Assembly (NCBI GenBank): GCA_963732865.1
Contig: CAVTBC010000004.1
Span: 1,054,001-1,118,000, forward strand
Reading direction: 5' to 3'
DNA from: JADLGL01 sp963732865
GTDB taxonomy: Bacteria > Pseudomonadota > Alphaproteobacteria > Rhizobiales > Kaistiaceae
DNA: 64,000 nucleotides
Below are positions 53,834 to 63,859 of the stretch, one piece after another; within the stretch, counting starts at the first letter, position 1; the number at the start of each line of letters is the position of its first letter. Under the pieces are notes generated by a model. That model was not told the origin of the DNA and searched no databases. It saw only the letters and a list, made by a program, of their open reading frames with translations. The position numbers were made by a program, and so were the translations under genes.

Positions 53834-55344
53834 CGGTGAGGTCAGTGGGCGAGAGCCCAAGGATCAGCGGTAATCCGTTTGTCCTCGAAAGTTGGGATGT
53901 GTGGGCCGGCGCGCTTGATTGCGGCTACACCGCGCGCGTCTGGCAGGCGCGGGACTTGCGTAAACTCGCAGACGCCCTGGTGGCGCGCTTATCTTTTCGC
54001 CAGATCCCGCCGGGCGCGCCGGTGATTTTCATGCTTGCCAACACCGCCGCGTTTCCCGTTGCGCTCATGGCCCTGCTGCAAAAGGGCTGCAACCCGCTTC
54101 TGGTGTTCGCCGGCACGCCGCTGCCTTCGCTTCAGCGGGTGGCGGCGGAGTTCGGCGTTCGCTTTGCGATTCATGACTTCATCGACGGTGTAAGTGCGCT
54201 GGAGCCGTCTGCACTCACGGTACTGGACCATATCGAGATCGGGCCGATGGCCATGGCACTGCTCGACACCGGCAATCGCGATTATCCGGTGGCGCCGGTG
54301 GCCGGCGAAGGCGTCGTGCTCCACCCGACTTCGGGGACGTCAGGCGCGGCGAGATTCTGCCTTCGCAATCAAACCACCGCGATGGCCGAGGCGCGCTCCT
54401 ATCTCGAAACAATGGATTTCTATCGCGGCATCCGGGTCACGTTCACCACGCCGCTGAGCCACGGTTACGGTTATGGCTTCGGGCTCCTTGCCGCGGTCCT
54501 CAGCCACAGCACGCTTGCGGTCGACGCCACATTCAATCCGAAACGCATTCTTCGCCTCGAACGGGAGCGGCCGAGCGACATCATCGCGATCGTGCCACCG
54601 ATGGCGAAGGCGCTGCTCGACGTCAACGGCCGCGATCCCGGTCCGCGCCTCGCGGCGGCGGTCTTCTACTCTGGCGCACGGATCGACCCCCGTTTGGCAG
54701 AGGCGTTCGAAACCGCGCTAGCCACAACACTCTACACCAACTGGGGCACTACCGAGACCGGTCCGATCACCACGACTTTCGCTCGGTCGGGGGTGCTCGC
54801 CGGCGTCGGTCTCCCGCTCCGCGGCGTCGAAGTCGAGACGATAGACGAGCCGGCCTATGCGGGCCTCGGCGCCGGCATCGGCGAGTTGCAGGTCCGCTCT
54901 CCCGCGCTCATGCAGGGCTATGTCCCCGGGGCCGACCCGGCGCGTCCGGTCACCCAGTTTCCGACAGGGGACATCGGATCGATCGACGATGACGGCTGTG
55001 TTCATCTGATCGCCCGTGCCCGAGATATCGTGAATATCGGCGGCAACAAGGTTGATCCGTCGGACGTGGAGGCAGTTATTCTGTCCTATCCGGCCGTCGA
55101 CGACGTCGCGGTCTACCCCGGCATCGGCAAGGACGGCTTCGAATTCGTGCAGGCCGCGGTTGTCGGCGCCGGGATCGACATTCGCCTTTTGCGATCCTTT
55201 TGCCTCGCGGAACTGGCCGGGTACAAAGTCCCGACAGTGTTCCACATCGTCGATGAGATTCCGCGCACTCCGTCGGGGAAGCCGATCAAGGTAAGATGCC
55301 CTGACTATCCCGACCGGCTTATGGTAGCCGCGAAGGAAGCATGA
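53830..55344 (+). CDS. AMP-dependent aryl/acyl ligase (ANL superfamily)
   Basis: Activates a carboxylic acid as the adenylate, probably for transfer to the adjacent ACP. 504 residues. Core motifs: HPTSGTSGAARF (A3; the usual Lys is absent), LYTNWGTTETGP (A5), PTGDIGSIDDDG (A7), ARDIVNIGGNKVDPSDVEA (A8) and PRTPSGKPIKVRC (A10, catalytic Lys). Aryl-acid ligases of this size without a carrier domain often load stand-alone carrier proteins. Given the neighbours, the substrate may be 4-hydroxybenzoate, protocatechuate or a methyl ether (inferred). Confidence 0.88.
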   Translation: MTVRSVGESPRISGNPFVLESWDVWAGALDCGYTARVWQARDLRKLADALVARLSFRQIPPGAPVIFMLANTAAFPVALMALLQKGCNPLLVFAGTPLPSLQRVAAEFGVRFAIHDFIDGVSALEPSALTVLDHIEIGPMAMALLDTGNRDYPVAPVAGEGVVLHPTSGTSGAARFCLRNQTTAMAEARSYLETMDFYRGIRVTFTTPLSHGYGYGFGLLAAVLSHSTLAVDATFNPKRILRLERERPSDIIAIVPPMAKALLDVNGRDPGPRLAAAVFYSGARIDPRLAEAFETALATTLYTNWGTTETGPITTTFARSGVLAGVGLPLRGVEVETIDEPAYAGLGAGIGELQVRSPALMQGYVPGADPARPVTQFPTGDIGSIDDDGCVHLIARARDIVNIGGNKVDPSDVEAVILSYPAVDDVAVYPGIGKDGFEFVQAAVVGAGIDIRLLRSFCLAELAGYKVPTVFHIVDEIPRTPSGKPIKVRCPDYPDRLMVAAKEA

Positions 55345-55357
55345 GCGCGGAGCGAGG

Positions 55358-56290
55358 GTGGCTGGCGCGATGTTGAGGCGAGGTCGTGGCTACCGTTTCC
55401 GCGAGCGCATATTCAACCGCGCGACGCGGCTGCTTGTGCCGCACATGGCACCCTCCATCCGGAGGGAAACGGCCGATGGCACGTTTGCCGACGACGGGTC
55501 CGATGGCGCGCCGCGGCACATCCACGTCGTTGACCGGGGAAGCGCATCGACGATCATTTCATTCTCGAGCGCCGGCATGCTTCACGCCGGCCAATCGACG
55601 CGCGATTTCGAAAGCTTCTTTACCAATCGCGGCGAGCGTTACAACCTCGTCTTCCTACGTGACGTTCATCGTAGCGCGTATCACTACACACCGCTTGGCG
55701 AGCCGGGCGGCCTGGTATTCCACGAGGCCGAGCTCAAACGGACGTTGGCAGGTTTGGGTTCGACCCGCGTCGTTGCCATCGGGGACTCAAGTGGCGCTGC
55801 CGCCGCTATCTATTTCGGCCTACGCCTCGGCTTTGACCAAGTTATCGCATTCAGTCCGCCGTTCCCGCTCCGCCACTGGATTCGTCCGAAGGCGCAGTTG
55901 CGGGCCTATTTCGACATGCCGCTCCTCCTGCGGGAGCCCAGCGCGTATTGGGAGCATGTGCTGCTCTCAATCAGCGTGCCGTTCTTTTTCTATTTTCCCA
56001 TCGGCCTACGCTGCGGCTTCAAGAACATCTTCGACCCGATTGCCGACTACTGCGCTGCGGGGAAGAGGCCATTGCTTACCGTCTTCTATGGCGAAGGCAG
56101 CCGGCCCGAGGCCAAAATCGTCGCGCCGTTGAACGGCCTGCCCGAGGTCACGATACGGCCGCTGGCGACCGCCAAACATTTCTGCATGGCGGCTTTGGCT
56201 CGCTCCGGCCGTCTCGGATCGACGATCATGGAGATCGTTGACGGTCCTGACAAAACCACGAAGGCCGCCGAAGCGGATCGGCCTACATGA
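55358..56290 (+). CDS. Alpha/beta-hydrolase-like protein beside an ACP
   Basis: 310 residues. Nucleophile elbow VVAIGDSSGAAAAIYFG (Ser in G-D-S-S-G) and a C-terminal His motif ATAKHFCMAALARSG. The preceding strand ends NLVFLRDVHRSAY. The plan, including LRD before the elbow and the late His-x-(hydrophobic) motif, matches the protein at 10453-11340, which also sits by a carrier protein. Suggested role: release or transfer of the ACP-bound product. It lies 13 bp after the ligase, in the same operon. Start: GTG 55358 or ATG 55370. Confidence 0.75.
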   Translation: MAGAMLRRGRGYRFRERIFNRATRLLVPHMAPSIRRETADGTFADDGSDGAPRHIHVVDRGSASTIISFSSAGMLHAGQSTRDFESFFTNRGERYNLVFLRDVHRSAYHYTPLGEPGGLVFHEAELKRTLAGLGSTRVVAIGDSSGAAAAIYFGLRLGFDQVIAFSPPFPLRHWIRPKAQLRAYFDMPLLLREPSAYWEHVLLSISVPFFFYFPIGLRCGFKNIFDPIADYCAAGKRPLLTVFYGEGSRPEAKIVAPLNGLPEVTIRPLATAKHFCMAALARSGRLGSTIMEIVDGPDKTTKAAEADRPT

Positions 56291-56369
56291 GCGGCAGTCG
56301 TACAGGTGCGATGCGCCGAACCCGAGATAACGGCCCGACTGACGCAGCGCTCATTTTGGCGGAGGACTG

Positions 56370-57539
56370 ATGCGTACTCAGGTCGCTATCATAGGCTCCG
56401 GCCCGGCGGGCCTCCTCCTCGGCCAGAAGCTACATCTCGCCGGCGTCGATGCGATCATCCTCGAAACAAGAAGCCGCGATCGTGTCCTGTCGCGAATCCG
56501 CGCCGGCGTCTTGGAACAGGGCACGGTCGATCTCCTGGGCGAGATCAGGTGCGATGAGCGCGTGAGGGCTGAGGGTCTCGTCCTTGGCGGCGTCAATCTT
56601 TCCTTCGCCGGCGCACGGCACCGGATCGACCTCGCCGGTCTTGCCGGCGGAGGAGTCACCATCTATGGCCAAGCGGAGCTGACGCGCGACCTGATGGACG
56701 CGCGCGCCGCCTGCGGAGCGCCGATCGTCTTCGCGGCCGACCAGGTGGCGCCGCATGATTTCGATACGCACCGGCCGTGGGTGTCCTACAGCAAGGACGG
56801 CGCCCTGCATCGCGTCGACTGCGATTTTATCGCCGGCTGCGATGGCAGCCACGGCGTCTGCCGCACCTGTGTTCCATCGTCGGCGCTGACCATTTTCGAA
56901 CGCGTCTACCCGCTTGGCTGGATCGGCGTCCTCGCCGACGTTCCGCCGGCGGCGCCCGAGATCGTCTATTCACGGCACGACAACGGCTTCGCCCTCTGCT
57001 CGATGAGATCGCGCAACCGGAGCCGCTATTACGTGCAATGCAACGGGAACGACTCGGTCGCCGATTGGCCCGACGATCGCTTCTGGCACGTCCTGCGAAA
57101 TTCCCTCGATCCGGAGACGGCGGCCGGCGTTGTCGTCGGGCCTTCGATCGAGAAATCGATCGCACTGCTGCGCAGCCATGTTGCCGAACCCATGCGTTTC
57201 GGCCGGTTGATGCTCGCCGGCGATGCCGCTCACGTCATGCCGCCGACTGGCGCCAAGGGTCTCAACCTTGCTGCCGCCGACATTCGCGTTCTCGCCGAAG
57301 GCATTATCGAATACTATTCGGACGGAAGCACGGTCGGGCTTGACGCGTATTCCGAAAAGGCACTGCGGCGGGTCTGGAGAGCCGAGCGGTTCAGCTGGTG
57401 GATGACCTCCCTCCTGCACGATTTCCACGACGGCGATCGCTTCGGCCGCCGACTGCAACTTGCCGATTTGACCCATCTGGTCTCCGAGGAGTCGGCGGCG
57501 CGCTCCTTCGCCGAAAGCTTCGTCGGGAGGGCAGGCTGA
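56370..57539 (+). CDS. pobA: 4-hydroxybenzoate 3-monooxygenase (PobA-type)
   Basis: FAD- and NADPH-dependent enzyme hydroxylating 4-hydroxybenzoate to protocatechuate. 389 residues, full length. GSGPAGLLLGQKLH is the FAD site, RIRAGVLEQGTVDLL is a PobA hallmark, CDGSHGVCR is the DG motif, and LAGDAAHVMPPTGAKGLNLA binds the FAD ribityl chain. ERVYPLGWIGVLADVPP and RSRYYVQCN match the substrate pocket. Where Pseudomonas PobA has a Tyr pair near its end (Tyr385), this protein reads LTHLVSEES, so substrate handling may differ. Usually catabolic; here surrounded by biosynthetic genes. ATG with GGAGGA upstream. Confidence 0.92.
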   Translation: MRTQVAIIGSGPAGLLLGQKLHLAGVDAIILETRSRDRVLSRIRAGVLEQGTVDLLGEIRCDERVRAEGLVLGGVNLSFAGARHRIDLAGLAGGGVTIYGQAELTRDLMDARAACGAPIVFAADQVAPHDFDTHRPWVSYSKDGALHRVDCDFIAGCDGSHGVCRTCVPSSALTIFERVYPLGWIGVLADVPPAAPEIVYSRHDNGFALCSMRSRNRSRYYVQCNGNDSVADWPDDRFWHVLRNSLDPETAAGVVVGPSIEKSIALLRSHVAEPMRFGRLMLAGDAAHVMPPTGAKGLNLAAADIRVLAEGIIEYYSDGSTVGLDAYSEKALRRVWRAERFSWWMTSLLHDFHDGDRFGRRLQLADLTHLVSEESAARSFAESFVGRAG

Positions 57540-57585
57540 CCATGCTGCTGGCGTGTCATGTCTTCGCGAGCTCACGGAGGAAGGA

Positions 57586-58272
57586 TTGACCCAGGAGCAA
57601 TGGTCCAAGGTCGACGACTACCTGAACGGCATCTATGCTTCCGACGATGCGGCGCTCGAGGCGGCCGTTGCCGCAGGCAAGGCGGCCGGCCTGCCCGACA
57701 TGGCAGTATCGACCAGCCAGGGCAGGCTCCTGCATATCCTCGCCAAGTCGGTTCGCGCGAGCCGGGCGCTGGAGATCGGCACGCTCGGCGGTTATTCCGC
57801 GATCTGGATCGCGCGGGCGCTCGCGGAGGGCGGCCGGCTGATAAGCCTAGAGCGCGAGCCGCGCTTTGCCGCTGTTGCAACAAGCAACCTCGCCCAGGCG
57901 GGGCTCGAAGGCAAAGTCGAGGTGCGGATCGGGGACGCGCTCGACCTCCTGCCACAGTTGGCCGCCGATGGATCGAGCTTTGACTTTACATTTGTCGACG
58001 CTGACAAAGTGAAGATCGCTGAGTATTTCGACTGGGCTGTCACGCTCTCCAGACCAGGCGCGCTGATCGTGGTTGACAACGTCATCCGTGCCGGGCGCGT
58101 GATCGACGCGCAGACCGCCGACCCGAGTGTCCGCGGCGTGAGGCGATTCAACAGTCAGCTAGGATCGGATCGGCGGGTCCTCGCCACAACCATCCAGACT
58201 GTCGGCGCTAAAGGCTATGACGGGTTCACAATCGCGATGGTGGTGGGTGGCGCCCATGGCCTCGGGATGTGA
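57586..58272 (+). CDS. SAM-dependent O-methyltransferase (catechol/CCoAOMT-like)
   Basis: About 228 residues. SAM-binding loop LEIGTLGGYSAIWIARAL, then LEREPRFAAVATSNLAQAG and GDALDLLPQL; the acidic metal/catalytic segment is FTFVDADKVKIAEYFDWAV, followed by VVDNVIRAGRV. This is the class I catechol/caffeoyl-CoA type, which needs vicinal hydroxyls. Protocatechuate made by the PobA-type enzyme just upstream is therefore the natural candidate, giving vanillate or isovanillate (inferred). TTG 57586 is chosen, five bases after GGAGG; GTG 57553 is longer. Confidence 0.88.
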   Translation: MTQEQWSKVDDYLNGIYASDDAALEAAVAAGKAAGLPDMAVSTSQGRLLHILAKSVRASRALEIGTLGGYSAIWIARALAEGGRLISLEREPRFAAVATSNLAQAGLEGKVEVRIGDALDLLPQLAADGSSFDFTFVDADKVKIAEYFDWAVTLSRPGALIVVDNVIRAGRVIDAQTADPSVRGVRRFNSQLGSDRRVLATTIQTVGAKGYDGFTIAMVVGGAHGLGM

Positions 58273-58409
58273 GCGAATATGACTTCCGCACCTCTTAAAT
58301 AGCGATGTAGAGGATCAATGAGGCGGCTTCTTCTGAGAGGCGTATTTTGGCGTAGTCGCAGCCATTTTCGCGGACGAACTCCCACTTGGCCAAGGCTAGG
58401 AATCAGAGC

Positions 58410-59019
58410 TTATCGGTAACGATTCTCTGGGAAGGCCTCTGTGATGCAGATTGCGGGCTGCCGTTGATAGTGGATGATATACCGACGAACGACGACCGGT
58501 GCGTCGGGCGCGATGGCGAGGAATTGCCCGCTATCCGCCGCCGACGTTCGTTCAACCGCGACCAGTTCACGATAGGTTTCTAAACGTTCGCGTGCGATCA
58601 AGTCGCCAAGTCCACTCTTGGCCGCGGGTAAGGTCGCACGGAAATGCGCTGGCATCGTTGCGGCCACGATCAGGGCTTCTCCAAAAACATAGGGAACAGA
58701 GGTAAACTCGCCGCGCAGGATCACCTTCCGTCGTAGGGTCAGGTCGCCAATGCGAAGATTGAGCATGGGATCATCGGCCTCGCATGGCCGCTCCACGTGC
58801 TCCACGACGTCGGCGTGTATGGGCTCCCAAAAGTATGCCTCGAGGATTGTCGAGATAGTGCCGTCCGTGACCAGCAACGATCTCAACACCGGCGCGAGCG
58901 TTGCGAGGTCCAGCTGATACCGATTGGACAGCTTATTAAGCGTAGTCGGTTGGAACCCTGTTTGCGGATTTAAGGTCGGTTTGGTGGGCAATTCGCCTTG
59001 TTCGCTCAACTGCTGCACT
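58410..59019 (-). CDS. Chorismate lyase-like protein (DUF98 family)
   Basis: Removes pyruvate from chorismate to give 4-hydroxybenzoate if functional like mycobacterial members of the DUF98 family. Around 200 residues with family segments LLVTDGTISTILEAYFWEPI, LRRKVILRGEFTSVPYVFGEALIV, SGLGDLIARERLETYREL and the C-terminal CITEAFPENRY. The start is uncertain (GTG 59019, TTG 59010, or a longer frame to 59117). It faces the plus-strand operon but supplies its likely first substrate. UbiC itself is a different, shorter sequence. Confidence 0.8.
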
Positions 59020-59332
59020 CCGCCGCCGGACCAAGCATAAGCCCCTAGGCAAGAACTTGTTGCGCCGAATTTGGGACAATGAAAGCGGCGGGATTCCGGC
59101 CATTCTCCTCCGGGCAACCACCGTTTGAGAATGGTGCGGCCGGGTTAAGGTGGCGGAGGGAGAGGAACTGGGATCCAACATTCTCCAGCGGCCAAGGCCG
59201 TATCGCTGGTGATGCGATAGGCGAGGATCACGCGTTCCACGTCGCCATTGTGGCGGATCGCGATATTCTCGTCCCATGCCGGGATACCGGTGGCGAAGCG
59301 GCCATAGTCAGCAGTCCAGGCGATCGCAATGT

Positions 59333-62300
59333 TCACCTGACCCGGGGCCTGGGCCGAAGGCCATCGGGGCTGCCAAAACTACTGGCGGCGCGCCGCCAAC
59401 GGTCACGGGCATCGCGCGTGACTTGGGACCCAAGCTCCTTGAACCAGGTTACGCCCTCCTCGACCATATCGAGCTCAAGGAGGTAATCGCCGGGCTCCGA
59501 CGGTGCCCGGACGGTAAGCAGCAAATCGATCTGGCCGTCCGGCGGCACATCGTGGTCGAGTGGCGCGCGGCCATCGGACCAGCGGAGCAACTCGCCATCG
59601 GTACCGAGCCAGTGGTTGCCGAGAACGATGCCACTCTGTTCGGTGCGTCTCCAAACCACCATCGCGCGGTTCCGCACATGCGCCCGGATTTGCGTTTCTT
59701 GGCCCGGCTCAAGCACTCTCGCCTCCGGAGGAAGCTGAATGCGCGCGCGGTAGGCGGTGTTGGGAAGGGCTCCGACAAAAGACCGGTCGGGTTCGGCCCG
59801 AAGCTGCGATGCCCAGGACTCGCCTCTCGCAACAGGTCGATCAGCAAGTGCCCGCCCTCGACGAAGAACTCGCCATGATCAACCGGCACGTACCGGACGA
59901 TCAGCCCTTCGGGGGATAGTTTGCGCCAGCCGAGCTCGGGCGTGCGGAAGATGCGGAGGGGATTAAGGCGACTTAGCGTGCCATAGAAGAGCGATACGCG
60001 GCCCGGATAAGGGGCGGTGGGGAACCGGTCTGCGACGACCGTGTCGAGCAAGCTCAACAGCGCGACGTGATAACCGCGCTGGAACAGCTTCTTGGCGATT
60101 CCGATGGCAATCACCCCACCCTGGCAGTTGCCGCCAATCCAATACGGCCCGGTCGGATCAATCGCCTGGATCTCGTCGGCATATCGTTCGGCAAGAGCGT
60201 CGAGATTGCCGGTGCTGTATCGCATCACGAGCACCCCGGATCGCATGGCATAGACCGGTTGCTCGTCGCCGATGAGTTGGGCCAGCCGCAAGAACTCGCG
60301 CTCGCCCTGTAGGCACCAGAACAACGGCTGGCGGCTACCGGCGGCGTTGAGGCCGCGCAGCAACGGGTACGGGCTGGGCCGATCTCCCGCCCAATTTGAT
60401 ATGCGTTCGCGGATTTGGTGTTCGATCGTTTCCGGCAGTCTGTCGTCGGACGCATCCGTGGTGACTATACGATGGTGGCCGATCCGCCAGGTTCCGCCGC
60501 GCGGGTCGTGGTAGTCGGATCGCGTGGCTGGATTGAGCAACGCGGCTAGGCGAGCCACCGTTGTCTCCTGATGGACAATGGTCGTCGGCAGCGAGATGCC
60601 GAATTGGCCTTCGAGCTCGAACACGAGCTGCAACGCGGCGACCGAGTTGCCGCCCAGGCTGTAGAAGTCCTCGTCGCGGCCGATAGCTGTTTGGTTCAGC
60701 AGCCGCGCCATAATCGCGGCGACCTTCGCCTCCGTTTCGTCAAAGGCCTCGCTGGCCGCGGCCGGGGCGCCGACCAAAGGCGCCGTCGGTTCGGCCGCCT
60801 CCGGGCCGCCGGTCGCCAGATCCGCCAACTCCAGGCGGCGCACCTTCCCCGTTGTTGTGCGTGGGACATCGTCTTCGCGGATCGCATGGATCGACCTAGG
60901 GGCTAGACCGATGACGGCCGCAACGGAACGCCGTATGCGATCGGCCAGAGCCGGGAAGCCACTAGCGGGAACGAACGGAGCAACGACAAACAGGGCGAAC
61001 GGGGATTGTTTGCCCCCTGTCGCGACCCCGTCGCCGAGCGGAACGGCATAGGCCTCGCGGACGACCGGAATCTGCTCGGCTATCGCCTCAATCTCGGCGC
61101 AAGCGTATTTCCGCGCGTTGATGCTGATGACTTCCTTAACCTGCCCGACGATCGTCAGGGTGCCGTCATCCAGACGTCCCAAATCACCTGTTCTGAGCCA
61201 GCCATCCGTGGTGAACATGCGGGCGGTTGCGGCTTCGTCGCCATAGTATCCGCTGGCGAGGGTCGCTCCGGTGACTTCGACATTCCCAATGATCCCCTCC
61301 AAAACGGGCCGGCCGCTGTCGTCGACGATCCGCACCGCGTGACCGGCGGTAGGGCGATCAAGGCGCACGAAAGCATCTTCGTCACTTGCGTCCATCAGAT
61401 TCAAGGGGGTGGCCCCTCCAACGATAGGGCCACATTCGGAAAGACCGTATCCGAGGATCGCCGCGTCTTCGCGCAATCCCATTCGGCGTCCCCAGGCAAG
61501 AAAAAGACGGAGGGTGCGGGGAGAGATTGCCTCACCGCCAATACCGATCTTGCAGATAGATGTCAGCGCGTCCGATGACGAGGCGGGAGCTTGACTAAGC
61601 AGCGACATGCCAAAATTGGTCGTCGTCGTGTGGGTGACCGCGTACTTCTGACAAAGATCGAGCCAGAGCGTCGGCGAGCTGACAAAATCGGCAGTCGGCA
61701 AACATACCTTCAGGGGCATATTTGGGCTGGCGATCTTCAAGCCCCATGACGTGATCAAACGGCGTCCATGAAAGGAAGGAAGCTGTTTCGCTGGCGCCAG
61801 GAACCTGCGGCCAAAGACGGTTTACGACCGCGCGTCCGCTAAGTGCCACAAGGCTTGGGATGCCCGTCGAGCCGAACTAAGAATTAGAACTGCGGTTTGT
61901 TCCGGGTCGACCTCGACGGCTACGCCAGCCTGCCCGTCCATCAGATCGTCAATGTCGAATATGCGCGAGCCCGGCGCCCGGTCGGTCGCGGTGCCTGTTA
62001 TGTCGCCCCGGTCGCGGATGAGAATTGGCGGTCCGCCGAGCACTCGATCCAATCGCGCCAACGTCGCCGGTCCAGTCTGAACGCGATAGCGGTTCCAGTC
62101 CTGGCGGGCGAAAGGCACCGCCACCAGGCCGCCCAGAAATGCGCCCACAGCTGACGGTGAAGTCCCCGGTCCGATCGAAGTGGAGGACGATCGCATCGCC
62201 GGGCCCAGCCCCCGTGCATTCAACCCGCCCAAGATCGTCCTCGCTTGCGCAAGCATTTGCGACAAGGTGACCACAGCGTGCCGTCGCCTGATCGGTGGAA

Positions 62301-62446
62301 CACGAACCGCCCGGACGGCAGCGCCTCGACTGACCTTAAAAGCGCTGAAGCCAGTCCCGACATTGATGCGGGCCGACTGCCAGCGGGTCGCCGTGGGCGA
62401 TTGCGACCTGCGCGGCGGGTTCCCGCTTCGGCGCGACGATACTCAT
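59333..62446 (-). pseudogene. Adenylation - carrier - thioesterase protein, multiply frameshifted
   Basis: Read across at least six indels (near 62338, 62275, 62203, 62150, 61872, 61743, 59825) this is one ~1030-residue protein. It starts ATG 62446 (MSIVAPKREP), 17 bp after the DUF218 stop. Domains: an acyl/aryl-AMP ligase (LILSSGSTGIPS, FGMSLL, YGLSECGPIVGG, RTGDLGRLDDGTLTIVGQVKE, RTTTGKVRRLE), a carrier domain (FYSLGGNSVAAL), and a thioesterase whose elbow reads GGNCQGG, with Cys in place of Ser. The tail resembles a beta-sandwich domain (NHWLGTDGELLRW). A short frame at 59145-59336 may be a further piece. The release-type domain order suggests a small ester or dimeric aryl product. Decay or sequencing error cannot be separated. 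Confidence 0.78.
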
Positions 62447-62463
62447 GGACCTTCACCCGCCGA

Positions 62464-63161
62464 TTAGATGACGAAGTGCCGCTGCAGCGCTCGAAAATCG
62501 TTGGCGTGGCGTCTCCGAGTTTGCCAAGCTCGACGCGGACATCGCTCCGGCCGCGCTCGCTCACGTGCCAGTTTGTCTGATCGTAGAAGAGGCTAGGATA
62601 GGTGGCGATCCCAAGAGCCACGGATCGGGGAAGGTGCGCCGCCGCGGTCAGCAGCGCGCGGCGCGCATGGAAGTGGATGGCGACGAGAATTGCCGACCCC
62701 GCGCCTTCGAGATGTCGCGCGGCGAACACAACGTTCTCGAGCGTGTTTGTCGCCTCTGCCTCGACCCCGAAGTGGTCTGCAGGGACCCCGCAATCAAGTG
62801 CGGCGCGCGCCATGCACTGTGCCTCGACGGCCGCGATGTTGGGATTGTACCCGCCTGTGAAGATAAGCCGCCGAACGGTTCCGTTCCGATAAAGGTCAAG
62901 TGCTCTCGCCAGAGGTCGTTGCCAGCGGCTCATCCCGAACACGATGGCAACGTCGCTCCTGTTCATTCGGTCGGCGATGAAGAGATAGTCGGTTATCGCC
63001 CTTTGGGAATTCGGGTCGTCGAGGCTGAGGTAGTTCTTGAAGAACGTATCCGTGCTCAAGGCAGGGGTTTCCCTGGCTGAACGCAGGTTGATCAGGGGCG
63101 CGGTGGTCCCACCTGATAAGGACCGTCGCCCAACCCAGGGGGCGTTGGTTTCCGAGGTCAT
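62464..63161 (-). pseudogene. DUF218 (YdcF/SanA-type) protein, one frameshift near its end
   Basis: About 230 residues from ATG 63161 (MTSETNAPW). The DUF218 core is clear: DVAIVFGMSRWQRPLARALDLYRNG, LIFTGGYNPN, EAEATNTLENVVFAARHL. Near 62505 the frame shifts; the other frame ends naturally (DYANDFRALQRHFVI then TAA at 62464). Without correction the frame runs into the next gene. DUF218 proteins are linked to cell-envelope functions, but the reaction is unknown. It is upstream of the adenylation-carrier-thioesterase gene and likely co-transcribed. Confidence 0.75.
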
Positions 63162-63859
63162 GTGTCTGATGCGCCGCCGCCTCGGCCACACGTCGCCGGA
63201 TATCACTGCACTGCAACCCCCTCCCCCCGCCCCAACCACGGTCGGAGGCATTATGTCAATGAAACAAAGTTAGAGAAGGACTTTTTGCAGTATTGGGCAA
63301 ATTGGAGCTGGCGATAGTAGAGGCGGGCTCGTTTTCCGAAACAGTTTGGCGGCGGCGCGGCTAAGATGCTGGGTTCGATTACGCCGCCAGTTTCGCCATG
63401 ATGGCCTGTTTGGCGAAGACGTCGTCGGGCGTCAGCTACGCCTGCAACAAGATCCGGGTCTGGATCTCCATTAAGCTCCTCTTTGCCAGCTCAGGCGGGT
63501 AGTGCCGAATGCCATCATTGGTCAGTGTCGGGAATTTCTCCGATATCTCCACCGGTTCGGCTGGCTCGATCGGCTCGCCCCAAGGCCCGACCTTCGGCCA
63601 GGTTGACGGAGAGCAGGATAGCGCCGCAACGCCGGTTCTGTTCTTCGAGCGACGAAGTCGTCTGCGCCGAAATACTCCTCCGGCCCGCCCGACTGGTGCA
63701 AATCCACAATATGTCGCGCGCATTAATTTGAGAATACAGCGGGCCCAATTCGGCACAGTATCCGCGCCCGGATGGGCATCGAGATGGCAGTTATCGACAT
63801 CCTGACAAGCGTGGACATCGTGACCCGCATGTCACAACAATCTGCCGGGAGGAACGAAC
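63162..63859. other. Stretch without a supported gene
   Basis: About 700 bp. Minus-strand frames near 63370-63756 give a proline-rich peptide and, beyond a TAG, LTPDDVFAKQAIMAKLAA. They resemble broken coding sequence but no family can be assigned. A promoter for the DUF218 gene probably lies near 63162-63250. Confidence 0.5.

Noticed and set aside
63436..63756. Possible transposase remnant on the minus strand
   Set aside because: The peptide ends are suggestive but no catalytic motif or terminal inverted repeat can be found.
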